This document shows, in pieces, positions 55,106 to 64,000 of a stretch of 64,000 nucleotides of DNA. Numbering within the stretch: the stretch's first letter is position 1; each line of letters starts with the position of its first letter. The stretch spans positions 124,001 through 188,000 of the forward strand of contig NZ_JANUSD010000006.1 in NCBI RefSeq assembly GCF_024793945.1. Direction: 5' to 3'. The stretch comes from Emticicia fluvialis (GTDB lineage: Bacteria; Bacteroidota; Bacteroidia; Cytophagales; Spirosomataceae). A model generated the notes under the pieces. That model made no database searches. It was given only the letters and a program-made list of their open reading frames with translations, and was not told where the DNA came from. The position numbers and the translations under genes are program-made.

Positions 55106-55810
55106 ATGAAAAGACATTTACTTCTGCTTTCTGTTTTTATAGTTTCAGGCTGTGGTGTAATTAGTACAACCCCAAAAAAGGTTTTGGTAGATGGCATTTA
55201 CAAACAAAAAAGAGAGAGCCTGACCAGAAAAGTTTATGTAAATATAGAAGACGAGACGCTCCGCATTCATCCTTTAAGCGTGGCCGCGAATAAAACTACC
55301 TTTGATACCCTCAACCCTGAGGAGGTATTCACTGTAGAAATAAACAAGGCCGGCATCAGAAAAAGCGCCTTTACAGGCAATAGCTTTGATATTGATTTTC
55401 TGACCATTCCCATAAAATATCGATTTGCCCGCCAAAGTGTGCCTGCGCAACTAAATGCTAATATTAATGGTGCAGTTTATCTGGGTTACCGAATAGACAA
55501 ATATGTTGTGAGCTATAAGCCAGATTTGCTCGGGCACTCATTTAGGTATATCACTCATTATGGATTCTCGTGGGGTATTTTTAATGGCCTGGGTAACACC
55601 GCCATGACCCCCACAAATACGTTTCCGGCAATTGACCAGGAGTACGATGGCATTGTATGGAATAAAGGCATTGCCGGGATTTTTGCAATCAATAATTTTA
55701 CATTAGGGGTATCAGCAGGTATAGACAATTTGTTAGACAAAAATAAAAAGGCCTGGATTTATCAATCCAGACCCTGGTTTGGCATTGCTATAGGCCTTAA
55801 TCTGAACTAG
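55106..55810 (+). CDS. Lipoprotein of unknown function
   Basis: I do not recognise this 234-residue protein. From ATG 55106 (MKRHLLLLSVFIVSGCG) it has a lipoprotein signal peptide with lipobox VSGC, so Cys16 is lipid-modified. The mature part has alternating polar and aromatic residues (FDIDFLTIPIKYRFARQSVPAQLNANINGAVYLGYRIDKYVVSY, FTLGVSAGIDNLL, and the end WFGIAIGLNLN) that look like outer membrane beta-strands. It may be an outer-membrane-associated protein. It converges with the L,D-transpeptidase operon; the two stop codons are 4 bases apart. Confidence 0.7.
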   Translation: MKRHLLLLSVFIVSGCGVISTTPKKVLVDGIYKQKRESLTRKVYVNIEDETLRIHPLSVAANKTTFDTLNPEEVFTVEINKAGIRKSAFTGNSFDIDFLTIPIKYRFARQSVPAQLNANINGAVYLGYRIDKYVVSYKPDLLGHSFRYITHYGFSWGIFNGLGNTAMTPTNTFPAIDQEYDGIVWNKGIAGIFAINNFTLGVSAGIDNLLDKNKKAWIYQSRPWFGIAIGLNLN

Positions 55811-55813
55811 AGC

Positions 55814-57475
55814 TTACTCCCCGAATATCTCCCCTGCCAGTTTTTCATCCAGGCCGTATAAATCATTGCGGAAATTTATTTTCCCGGCAGTATCAACCCA
55901 GGCTGTAAAATAAACTATGTAAACCGGCATTGGTGGTTTTAGCTTTATTCCAGTTTCCTTATCGGTTTTCAGTATATCGTCAACCTTGGTTTCGTTCCAT
56001 TCTGCATTATTTCTCAGCAGGTAAAGCGCCAGCTTTTTAGGGTCAGATAACCGGATGCAACCATGGCTAAAAGCCCGGTTTGACGCACCAAAAAGCCCCT
56101 TCGATGGCGTATCATGCAAATAAATATTGAAGCTGTTCGGAAACAAAAACTTCATCTTACCTAAAGAGTTGCTTCTTCCTGGTTTTTGTCTGAATGCATA
56201 AGGTACATTTTTTGTAAACGAATTCCAGTTAACACTCGACGGGTCAATTACCTTATTACCTGATAATACTTCCATATTATTTCTGGTCAGATACGATGTT
56301 CCTCTTTTCAGTTGTGGTAAAATTTCATTGCGTACAATACTCTGCGGTATATTCCAATAAGGATTCAGGACTATCTGCGACATATTTCCTTTGAAAATAC
56401 TAGTTTGAGACGCCGTTTTACCTACAACCACGTTCATGGTCCAGACCTGCTTACCATTCTCAAACACGTGCAGCATGTATTCGGGTATATTTATCAGCAA
56501 GTGATTTTTTTCCAGTTCAACCGGCACCCATCTCAGGCGTTCCATATTAAGCATTATCTGCCTTATCCGGTACTCAATCGGCCTGTTCAGTTCTTTTAAT
56601 GTAGCTACATCAATTTTACCAGTTGCTTTTAAGCCCATCCGTTGCTGGAAACTCGCCACGGCATTAACCAGAGAATCGGTAAAAATCAGACTGGTATCTT
56701 TTATACTGAAGTCGCCCGTTAAATAAAGACTTTGCTTTACTGCCAGCAGGCTTGAATCGGTGTTTCCCTTAAGCAACAACTTTTTATTGGTTGCTATCCT
56801 GGGCAAGCCACCCTGGCGCTCAATATTTCTATAGATGCGAAGTTTATCTTTAAGCCTGGTGTAGTATTCATTAACAGGCTCTTTTACATGCTCTCCTTTA
56901 TTAACAGATACAAGGGAGTCGAGCAGTAACTGGTAATCTTTCTTTTTACGTGGTATGAACCACTCCAGATCAAGCGGATTTTTGGCTATACCACCATAAA
57001 CTTTTTCGGCATACTCAAAAAAAGTAGTGGTCATTAATAACTCAAGCCTTTGTACATCTTTGGTTCGGCTTAAAAAACCCTTTTCGTCGTTTTCGGCATC
57101 ATCAATGAGCATATCCAGTTCATGATTCTGAAAACTGGTATCGGCAAAATCATAAGCATAATTCTTAAGCTGATTATGGAAGTTAAGGGCGGCATGATTC
57201 ATACCCTTTTTGCTAAACCAGGCCGACTGGTAGTTACGGCGTGCATAAAACTCGTTTACCTCTTCTCTGATGGTATCTTTTACGGCAAAACCGCTGAAGA
57301 ATGTATTAACAACCGAGCTGTCGAGCAGTATATCTGTGAAGTTCTTTGTTGAATAAACGGTGGAGTCCTGCAATGCACCTCTCCGGAATTTTTTCCCTTT
57401 TTTGCAGCCACCAAGACTAACAATAACCAATAAAACAAGACCAAAAAAAACAGCAGAGTTTCTAATTTTGAGCAT
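55814..57475 (-). CDS. L,D-transpeptidase with YkuD domain, YcbB-like lipoprotein
   Basis: Peptidoglycan cross-linking enzyme that makes 3-3 bonds or attaches proteins. I chose ATG 57475 (MLKIRNSAVFFGLVLLVIVSLGGCKKG) since it starts a lipoprotein signal peptide with lipobox LGGC; the annotated longer frame from 57520 adds a non-signal extension. The 553-residue protein has a long N-terminal scaffold, a peptidoglycan-binding-like segment (LVNAVASFQQRMGLKATGKIDVATLKELNRP) and the catalytic YkuD part ending in AFSHGCIRLSDPKKLALYLL with the active Cys. It overlaps the upstream gene by 14 bases, so the two are translated together. Confidence 0.9.
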   Translation of the reverse strand: MLKIRNSAVFFGLVLLVIVSLGGCKKGKKFRRGALQDSTVYSTKNFTDILLDSSVVNTFFSGFAVKDTIREEVNEFYARRNYQSAWFSKKGMNHAALNFHNQLKNYAYDFADTSFQNHELDMLIDDAENDEKGFLSRTKDVQRLELLMTTTFFEYAEKVYGGIAKNPLDLEWFIPRKKKDYQLLLDSLVSVNKGEHVKEPVNEYYTRLKDKLRIYRNIERQGGLPRIATNKKLLLKGNTDSSLLAVKQSLYLTGDFSIKDTSLIFTDSLVNAVASFQQRMGLKATGKIDVATLKELNRPIEYRIRQIMLNMERLRWVPVELEKNHLLINIPEYMLHVFENGKQVWTMNVVVGKTASQTSIFKGNMSQIVLNPYWNIPQSIVRNEILPQLKRGTSYLTRNNMEVLSGNKVIDPSSVNWNSFTKNVPYAFRQKPGRSNSLGKMKFLFPNSFNIYLHDTPSKGLFGASNRAFSHGCIRLSDPKKLALYLLRNNAEWNETKVDDILKTDKETGIKLKPPMPVYIVYFTAWVDTAGKINFRNDLYGLDEKLAGEIFGE

Positions 57476-58145
57476 ACTGAGCGGATGTGTTTTCACGATG
57501 AATGTATAGCAAACTGCCATCGGCTATCACCGGAGCTACCTGGGGTACCAGCTCATTGGGCAGTGCGGGGCATCCAAAACTCCTACCTAATCTACCAAAC
57601 CGCTTCACAAAGTTTGTACTTACGTAATCAGCGCCATGTATGATTATCTCACGACGACGGGCGTTATCATTAATACCTTTCTGTAAACCTGCCAGCAATA
57701 AAGCCATACCATGCTTGGGGCTACGGATAATCTGCCCAACCATGTAGAATCCGAGACTGCTTTTGTGCGACTCCATAGTATTAGAAAAAAACTGTGCCAC
57801 ATTATCGCCTGATTTCTGCCCGTGTGCTACCAACGAAGAAAAAAGTAACTTTTTTTGCACCAGGTCTATCACAAAGAAGCGCTCCCGGGTAGAGGGCAAA
57901 TTAAAGTCAATTATAGTAATGATAGATTTTGAGGGGTGGTATTTCTCATACCCGGCAATTGATTTCTGAAATGCATCAAAGCTCACTATACCAGCCAGAT
58001 TACATTGATTGTATAATGTCATTACTACATTATTTGTAGTTGCCAGACTACCCTCGGTTGTTGTTCTGCTGCCTGTTTCATGGGCTGCAGGTATTGTAAA
58101 ATTGAGTATTACCAGTAAATAAATGAGGTGCAAGAAATTAAACAT
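57462..58145 (-). CDS. Murein L,D-transpeptidase catalytic domain protein (YkuD_2)
   Basis: The 227-residue protein has an N-terminal signal peptide (MFNFLHLIYLLVILNFTIPAAHETG) and the YkuD_2 catalytic pattern IIIHGADYVSTNFVKRFGRLGRSFGCPALPNE, with the active Cys in RSFGCPA and the conserved His in IIIHGADY. It lacks the long scaffold of its operon partner, so it is a compact exported transpeptidase. It is the first gene of the pair and ends inside the start of the longer one. Its own promoter should lie in 58146-58250, where a 21-base palindrome is found. Confidence 0.88.
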   Translation of the reverse strand: MFNFLHLIYLLVILNFTIPAAHETGSRTTTEGSLATTNNVVMTLYNQCNLAGIVSFDAFQKSIAGYEKYHPSKSIITIIDFNLPSTRERFFVIDLVQKKLLFSSLVAHGQKSGDNVAQFFSNTMESHKSSLGFYMVGQIIRSPKHGMALLLAGLQKGINDNARRREIIIHGADYVSTNFVKRFGRLGRSFGCPALPNELVPQVAPVIADGSLLYIHRENTSAQYAQN

Positions 58146-58500
58146 AGGCTTATTATAAGTTATTGCAATTACTTTAACGCCATTTATGCCAAAATCATTT
58201 CATGCAAACCCATAAAATTGAGAATTGAAATTCCCCAATTTGGGGAATTCAGTCCAGCTACGTTTATTTATAAAACGTGGAAAAAGTATATACGAAGCCC
58301 AATGTTAGAATTAAGCAAAACTGCCCATTTTAGCTATAAATCAGCATTTTTATTGTTATATTAGCTTTCATTCGGCTTTAAAATTTCAGGTTTTTATTTC
58401 ACATCATAACTCAGTTTTAATTTTCTGGTAAAAAAAATCAAAAAAACCGAAAAGCCTTACAAAAATGAGGCCAGCAAACCAGAGTTATGATGGTAAATGA
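58146..58500. other. AT-rich intergenic region with two inverted repeats
   Basis: No gene. It contains a 21-base palindrome at 58229-58249 and an 11-base inverted repeat at 58402-58412/58482-58492, both listed as separate observations. The palindrome is in the promoter area of the L,D-transpeptidase operon; the second lies just after the protease stop codon. Confidence 0.5.
58229..58249. promoter_or_regulatory. Palindromic candidate operator
   Basis: Arms AATTCCCCAA (58229-58238) and TTGGGGAATT (58240-58249) are perfect reverse complements around a single central T. It lies about 85 bases upstream of the L,D-transpeptidase start codon on the minus strand, where a repressor or activator dimer could bind. 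Confidence 0.5.
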
Positions 58501-61500
58501 TCATTTCACTACCTTACGGACAAACTGCCTTCCATAGGCTGAAATTCTTAAATAATAGATACCACTCGGATATTCGGTTAAATCAAGAGGCATATAACCT
58601 CTTACATAACTTTTTCTTTTTAACTCTCTACCCCTTGAATCAGTAATTACAACTTCCGCATTCTTTTTTAAGAGTGCTCTATCCATATATAATCCGGTAT
58701 TGGGTTCATAAGGATTCGGGAACACCTTTACCAAACTTTCTATTTCTTCGGGCTGATGAACCACATAAGTTGCTTTGCCTTTAAAAGTACCCTCTCCGCA
58801 AGCGTTACTTGCAGACGTAATGAATATATCTTCTGACTTCATGGGTATGTAGTTCAAATAAACACTGTTAACTGTTATTCCTGCCTGTGCCATTCCATTA
58901 GAAAGCTTGAACGACCATGGCAAATCTCCACTATGCGATATATTAAAATCTACGGTGTCGCCAGCCATCACAGAATCATACCCATAAATTTCTACTACTG
59001 GTTTACTTTTTATTGAAATAGGTATTGCAGAACCTACAATCACCGGATTGCTCCCTATTACCCGAATGTACTGAGTTCCAGTAGCAATTCCGTCAGGAAT
59101 GATTATAAATAAACTATCACCTTCAACGGTTGTTGGAATTTCCTTAAAAGTGCCATTTATCTGCCCTGAGGTTTCAACTTTAAAAATATTACCCGGCTGA
59201 AAAACTCCGTTACTTATTAAGAACGGAACATAGATCTTCAGATTTTTACATATCACTTGAGCAGGAGGCGCCTTAGTAGTAATAACGGGCAAAGGTAAGA
59301 CTTTCAACTCAACTACCCCTGATGCTTTACCGTTACCGCAGCCATTATACAAGCTATCAATAGAATAGCGTGTAGTTCTCAGGTGTGTTTCTTTATCTAT
59401 ATAAAATGGATTCTGAGTTATATTAGTATACATTGAACGGTCAGATAACAGGATGTTATATGGACCTTCTCCTGAAAAGTCAACTCTTAAACTTACTTTC
59501 GATTTTTCGTATACTGTTCTGGTCTCGCTACTGATAACTGCAGTACTTATCGGCTTAATCGAAAACGATTCGCTTAGCTGCGTTTCGAAATATGGGCTGG
59601 TTGAAACAATCTGCAAATTGTATCCATCAACTGTCGGTAAATCTGTTGGTATATTAAAAACCAGATTATTTTCATCTGCAAGATAGGCTGTTATCTCTTT
59701 ATTGATTTTTCTGCTGTTATTGGTTAGTTTTACTATGAACTTATTCTTCTCACGGAACGAACCGTCTTTCTTAACAGATAAATTTGCAACAGAACCTATA
59801 CAAAAAGCTGAAGGCTGAACAAAAGTTAACCTGCTCGCTCTTGGTTGAAGAACCTTCACTGTAGCAGAACCACCTACCTGGCCCATACAGCCATAATACT
59901 CTACTGATTTAACTGTATAAGTAGTAGTAGTTGCCGGTGAAACTTTGAAGATTTGAATGCCCTGGCTAGTCAGTACCATCGTGCCGTCAGACAACCCAAC
60001 ATTTCCAAAATCCGGGCCTGAAAAATCCAGTTTAATAGATGCCTGTTCTCCCGGAAGAATTTCACTATAGCCTGAAATGGAAGCAATGGGGGTTTGAGCT
60101 ATAATCAGTGAGGATGAAGCAGGACTTTCAAAATAGGGATTAGATGAAATTACTTTTACTTTATAACCAAAACCACTAATGTTATCAGGCAAATTAACTA
60201 TCATCTCATTGGTTTTTGAAAAACCTAATACAGCAACAAATTTATCATTACCATCATACAGATGACTGGTGAAATAGTTATTTTCACCAAAAACGCCTTT
60301 TGGTTTAAAACTCAGTTTGATTGAAGAACTTCTATTGGCGCATTTTTGAATATACCAATCGCTTAATGCAACACTTTCTACAGAAGCCTTTGTGCCTGCA
60401 GGTTCCAGAACTTTAACATTTACCGTACCAGTTATTTTGCCATCTCCACAGGCGCTGTTAATCAGGCGGTCTAACTTAAAAGCATAATCTCCAGGCCTGT
60501 TAACCGGAAACATTAATTCTCCAGGTATATTTAATGACAATTTGTTATAGTAAACTCCCCAAGTGCCAACAGTGTTATTAACGGCAACAAATGTCCAGTC
60601 ACCACCGCCATCAACAGTTGCAGCCATAGACATTTTATTACCTAAAAGTATAGTCTGGCTGCCACTTAAAATTCCATTAGGAATATCATTTATTCTAAAA
60701 GCTCTGCTAAAAACACCCTCAAAATAAGGTTCTGTTGCAATAATCCGGATTTTGTAGTTCATACCGATTGCCAGGTCTGATGGGAATTTAATCCTTATCG
60801 GACTGCTTTTACTTTGGCCTATATAACCTATGAAATTACCAAATGAATTGTAGAGCCCTACCCTGAAAACATTATTCTCAGGGAAATCACCTGTGGCGGT
60901 AAAGTATATATCTTGTTCTGTCGTTTTACATAAAATATCTGATATATTATTTACTGATGCCGAATATTGTGGGGCATCATCAGATATATATATGGTGTAA
61001 TCTTCGGTTTCACCTCCATCTACTCTCATACAAGGGTTATCAGGCAGATTCTCACTTTTGTAACTTCTTACTCTCATCCGCGTGATACCCTTTTTTGCAT
61101 TTTCCGGAACCTTAAAATTTTCACTTATCGAAAACGCTGCGTTTGATACGATAATTTCATTTTTATCAAACTTCCCATTCTGGTCATAGTCAATCCACAT
61201 AATAAGGTTGTATCCCCATGCCCAATAAGAATATTCAGTTCCCTCATCGCTATTGGTAAGGTCAAAAGTATAAGTATTACCTGGCTTCAGATGGGCAACC
61301 ATACCCGTGTTATCGGTATATCTGTCTTTGCCAATTTTCATTTCATAACTATTGAGAAGCATCTTACCATTTAAATCTGAAATTCTCACTCTTGCTATTT
61401 TCCCATAAGCATTATATCCAGATGTTACCATTGGCATGCAATATTTTTCGGCCCCATACTGAATAGTGCTTACAGCTTGCCCGTATGCTGCCCCAACTCC

Positions 61501-64000
61501 ACAAGCATTGCTTACTAAAGTTAGTTTATAGACACTGCTATTCTGAACGGTAACCGGCAAAACCTCAGGGCTCTGATTAAGTGTATATTCAGACTCTTGT
61601 CCACCGGACGACAACTTAATTGTCCAGGGCCCCCCACCGGTTAATTTTACAGGAAAACTACCAGAAACTCCTTTATTACCAGCTACAGCCCCTTCAAGAT
61701 AGGCAGTAGGCTTTCTTTTAATACTAAACTGGTTTGAGCCGCTGCCAATATATCTGCCATCTTTACTTATTATCCTTAGTCGGTATTCATCACCTTCAGT
61801 TATGTCATTTGGAATAATTGCCTCTAAAGGACTTGCAGTGCCACCAGTAGGAATATTTTTGAAATTCAAACCCGTTTTATCTGATAGCTGAACAATATAA
61901 CCATTATCATTCCTCAGGCTGGAGTCCACCTTGAAAGGAACTTTTACGATTTCTCCGGCGCACACCGAAGCAAAGCTAACAAGTTCGGTAGTAATCAGGT
62001 AATTCACTTTCACATCTGCATTTCCAAAAACTTCTCCATTAGAACAGCTGTTATTAGTCACAGATTTTAATGCATAGGTACGCGTTTCTGTTGGTGAAAC
62101 TGCCCACAAAAACTCATTTGATGCGCTTGATATTGTCTCTCCTTCTTTTGTTGTTAAAGTAAACGGAGGTGTGCCTGTAAACTGAATTTTAAGATTTGCT
62201 ATCTTGCCATTATCTATTACATAGTTACCTGCCAGACTGGCTGTTACTTTCTCCGAAATTGTGAAGCTTTGCGTTATATATTCTATAGCCGGGCTGGATG
62301 AAATAACTTTAACTTTATAATTGCTACCGCCAGGCAAATTTTTATCAACCGGCACTTCCAATACATTGATAGAATTAGGAAACAGACCTATATCCTTAAA
62401 ATTAATACCATTTTTATCAGAAAGCTGCACTTTAAAGGTATTCCAGGCATCAAATAATCCGTCTGCTTTCAATCCTAATTTAATGGTAGTGCCAGCACAA
62501 ATACTCTGCCCATTCAGGTTTTCAATAATAAAGCTTTTAGCTATTGGTTTTTGGTGAATATTAATATCTACCTGCCCGATAGCAGTACCTTGCCCACAAC
62601 TATTATATACACTTGTAACCTTTAGTACCTCAGTCCTTGAAGCAACCATCTCAATAGTTGGAGGGATAATCGTAGTGCTAGAATAACCATTATTATTGCT
62701 CAATACATATATTAACTGCCCTCCTGTTGCTTTCAATGGAATTTTAAGAATTTCACCCTGAAATACATTGTAACTTCCGGACAGCTCAATAGAAGGCAAC
62801 TTTGTAACATAAAAAAAAGCATTTGATAACGTACTGTGTAGTACAGGGCTGCTTGAAACAATCTGGATCCGATAAAGAGTAGAAGTAAGAGGTGTTTCTG
62901 CAGGAATTTTGCAACCAATCATGGTTCCGGTTCCTTTGCCAACTTCAACAGAATAAGTGCCGTTTTCTGCTATCAGAAAAACTTTATATTCATTATCGGT
63001 ATTAAAACTACCGGTGGCACTATAAGTAACACTAAAAGGTTTTTCAACACATATCTGATTATAAGAATTTTGCTTTATCCCGTCAATATAAATATCACCC
63101 GCTATAATTACATTAGAGTTTACCCCTTTACAATCAATACTATATGCCTGTGATCTATCAGAATCCTGTATCATTCTGATAAGCAGCCCGGTTTTCACCA
63201 TTGAGCGCTGGCCTGGTGTAAAGAAGTTTCCACAACCGCGATAATATGACATCAGGTTACCTATCTGAGGAGAATAGCCTTCACCATTGGCATCTAAATT
63301 TGTAGAAGTAAACTGGCAATTCTGAATACTGTAAGTTCCTCTACCGTAAGGGTCTGCGGGTGTATCACAAATTAAGTCTCCGGTATATGCACAATTGCTT
63401 TTTTCACCTCTTGTAACCAATTCCGCGTTCGCTTCATATCCGGAGCCCTGAAAAGTATGCATTAAACCAAAATAATGGCCCATTTCGTGAGGCAGAATTT
63501 TGGTAATCAAATCGGCCAGATTACTATATGCGCAAAAAATACGGTTTGTAGTTTTATTTGATGACGGGAAATAGGCGTAACCACCCAGGCCGGCATCAGC
63601 AAATTTCTTAACCAAATAAACATTGATTGCATTGCTAACATCATATTTCTTACAAAACGCAGGCTCATCGTTGGTATTGAAAGTATAGTATTTATCATCT
63701 CTGATATTATCGATTTCCCCACACTGATAAAACTGTATGTTGGCGCCTATAAAATGTGCATTAAGTGAGTCTATTAATTCCTTGATTTTTACATCAGGAA
63801 CCTCGATTGCACCATTTGACATACTTAATAAGTGTATTTTAAGCGCTACATGAGTCACTGTTTCTACAGCCTGGCGAGCCTTTACAGATTCAACCGAATG
63901 ATACTTCTGAAGAAAAAGCCTCCTTTCTTCCTGTGTAGGCTCTTGTGCGCGGCACCATGTGGCTTGGCCTTCTGCTTTAAAAAAGGAAAATAATAGCAGC
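58501..64000 (-). CDS. Giant secreted M43 metalloprotease with GEVED domain and T9SS tail (5' end outside the window)
   Basis: Zinc endopeptidase (pappalysin/M43 type). The reading frame continues past 63858 to the window edge: upstream residues read FKAEGQATWCRAQEPTQEERR, which is the end of a signal peptide and the usual M43 N-terminus, so the true start lies outside and 63858 is not it. Counting from GTG 63858, the zinc motif HEMGHYFGLMH has His124, Glu125, His128 and His134, with the Met-turn NLMSYY after it. Then come many repeated beta-sandwich units (reading SYSATGSF..., SGSYNVFQGE...), a GEVED domain near YNLIMWIDYDQNGKFDKNEI, and a C-terminal T9SS type A sorting domain (VFPNPYEPNTGLYM ... 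GRQFVRKVVK). More than 1,800 residues long. It should be secreted through type IX secretion. Confidence 0.94.
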   Translation of the reverse strand, partial: LLLFSFFKAEGQATWCRAQEPTQEERRLFLQKYHSVESVKARQAVETVTHVALKIHLLSMSNGAIEVPDVKIKELIDSLNAHFIGANIQFYQCGEIDNIRDDKYYTFNTNDEPAFCKKYDVSNAINVYLVKKFADAGLGGYAYFPSSNKTTNRIFCAYSNLADLITKILPHEMGHYFGLMHTFQGSGYEANAELVTRGEKSNCAYTGDLICDTPADPYGRGTYSIQNCQFTSTNLDANGEGYSPQIGNLMSYYRGCGNFFTPGQRSMVKTGLLIRMIQDSDRSQAYSIDCKGVNSNVIIAGDIYIDGIKQNSYNQICVEKPFSVTYSATGSFNTDNEYKVFLIAENGTYSVEVGKGTGTMIGCKIPAETPLTSTLYRIQIVSSSPVLHSTLSNAFFYVTKLPSIELSGSYNVFQGEILKIPLKATGGQLIYVLSNNNGYSSTTIIPPTIEMVASRTEVLKVTSVYNSCGQGTAIGQVDINIHQKPIAKSFIIENLNGQSICAGTTIKLGLKADGLFDAWNTFKVQLSDKNGINFKDIGLFPNSINVLEVPVDKNLPGGSNYKVKVISSSPAIEYITQSFTISEKVTASLAGNYVIDNGKIANLKIQFTGTPPFTLTTKEGETISSASNEFLWAVSPTETRTYALKSVTNNSCSNGEVFGNADVKVNYLITTELVSFASVCAGEIVKVPFKVDSSLRNDNGYIVQLSDKTGLNFKNIPTGGTASPLEAIIPNDITEGDEYRLRIISKDGRYIGSGSNQFSIKRKPTAYLEGAVAGNKGVSGSFPVKLTGGGPWTIKLSSGGQESEYTLNQSPEVLPVTVQNSSVYKLTLVSNACGVGAAYGQAVSTIQYGAEKYCMPMVTSGYNAYGKIARVRISDLNGKMLLNSYEMKIGKDRYTDNTGMVAHLKPGNTYTFDLTNSDEGTEYSYWAWGYNLIMWIDYDQNGKFDKNEIIVSNAAFSISENFKVPENAKKGITRMRVRSYKSENLPDNPCMRVDGGETEDYTIYISDDAPQYSASVNNISDILCKTTEQDIYFTATGDFPENNVFRVGLYNSFGNFIGYIGQSKSSPIRIKFPSDLAIGMNYKIRIIATEPYFEGVFSRAFRINDIPNGILSGSQTILLGNKMSMAATVDGGGDWTFVAVNNTVGTWGVYYNKLSLNIPGELMFPVNRPGDYAFKLDRLINSACGDGKITGTVNVKVLEPAGTKASVESVALSDWYIQKCANRSSSIKLSFKPKGVFGENNYFTSHLYDGNDKFVAVLGFSKTNEMIVNLPDNISGFGYKVKVISSNPYFESPASSSLIIAQTPIASISGYSEILPGEQASIKLDFSGPDFGNVGLSDGTMVLTSQGIQIFKVSPATTTTYTVKSVEYYGCMGQVGGSATVKVLQPRASRLTFVQPSAFCIGSVANLSVKKDGSFREKNKFIVKLTNNSRKINKEITAYLADENNLVFNIPTDLPTVDGYNLQIVSTSPYFETQLSESFSIKPISTAVISSETRTVYEKSKVSLRVDFSGEGPYNILLSDRSMYTNITQNPFYIDKETHLRTTRYSIDSLYNGCGNGKASGVVELKVLPLPVITTKAPPAQVICKNLKIYVPFLISNGVFQPGNIFKVETSGQINGTFKEIPTTVEGDSLFIIIPDGIATGTQYIRVIGSNPVIVGSAIPISIKSKPVVEIYGYDSVMAGDTVDFNISHSGDLPWSFKLSNGMAQAGITVNSVYLNYIPMKSEDIFITSASNACGEGTFKGKATYVVHQPEEIESLVKVFPNPYEPNTGLYMDRALLKKNAEVVITDSRGRELKRKSYVRGYMPLDLTEYPSGIYYLRISAYGRQFVRKVVK

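Noticed and set aside
63856..63858. GTG as the start of the giant protease
   Set aside because: The same frame stays open to the window edge and reads through the usual M43 N-terminal sequence and the end of a signal peptide, so the real start lies outside.

Overview
This window is chromosomal DNA of a Bacteroidota bacterium, most likely a Cytophagia-type (Spirosomaceae or Cytophagaceae-like) member; the genus is not certain. The signs are a SusC/SusD pair, OMP_b-brl-type TonB receptors, a type IX secretion tail on a giant M43 metalloprotease, exported Gfo/Idh/MocA oxidoreductases, and weak or absent Shine-Dalgarno sites. I saw no rRNA, tRNA, phage or transposase gene.

Layout. 1-7.05 kb: SusC/SusD nutrient uptake pair, a two-helix membrane protein and CvpA. 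7.4-16.4 kb: housekeeping and mixed genes (orphan ribonucleotide reductase small subunit NrdB, GT4 glycosyltransferase, M16 peptidase, SerC-like aminotransferase, a DoxX fragment, an unrecognised protein with an EF-Ts/UBA-like N-terminus, DUF1801 protein, MBL-fold hydrolase, YgiQ-type radical SAM protein). 17.0-21.0 kb: operon of three Gfo/Idh/MocA-type oxidoreductases with export signals. 21.3-24.9 kb: small membrane protein, a wrecked copy of an ATP-grasp gene followed by the intact ATP-grasp gene, a PglC-like sugar transferase and a PglD/NeuD-like acyltransferase.

24.95-41.76 kb: a complete type I-B CRISPR-Cas locus in one direction: cas6, a WYL regulator, cas8b, cas7, cas5, cas3, cas4, cas1, cas2, a hairpin and leader, then a single array that I counted by hand as 97 repeats and 96 spacers (30-bp repeat, 34-38-bp spacers). 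The effector block cas8b-cas3 is clearly more AT-rich than cas6/WYL before it and cas4-cas1-cas2 after it, suggesting modular exchange. Repeats decay at the distal end and several spacers are duplicated, so the array has both grown at the cas2 side and been rearranged inside.

42.0-44.9 kb: ECF sigma factor, a membrane-anchored HEAT-repeat protein in the anti-sigma position and two exported DUF4097-like beta-repeat proteins. 45.0-46.85 kb: a small exported protein and alkaline phosphatase (both minus strand). 47.3-50.6 kb: a red/far-red light-sensing operon (single-domain response regulator, heme oxygenase making biliverdin, bacteriophytochrome kinase). 50.7-54.06 kb: TonB-dependent outer membrane protein with an SMP-30-like secreted beta-propeller. 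54.4-55.8 kb: an acidic low-complexity protein and a lipoprotein. 55.8-58.1 kb: a two-gene L,D-transpeptidase operon. 58.5 kb to the right edge: a giant M43 metalloprotease with GEVED and T9SS sorting domains, whose signal peptide runs off the window.
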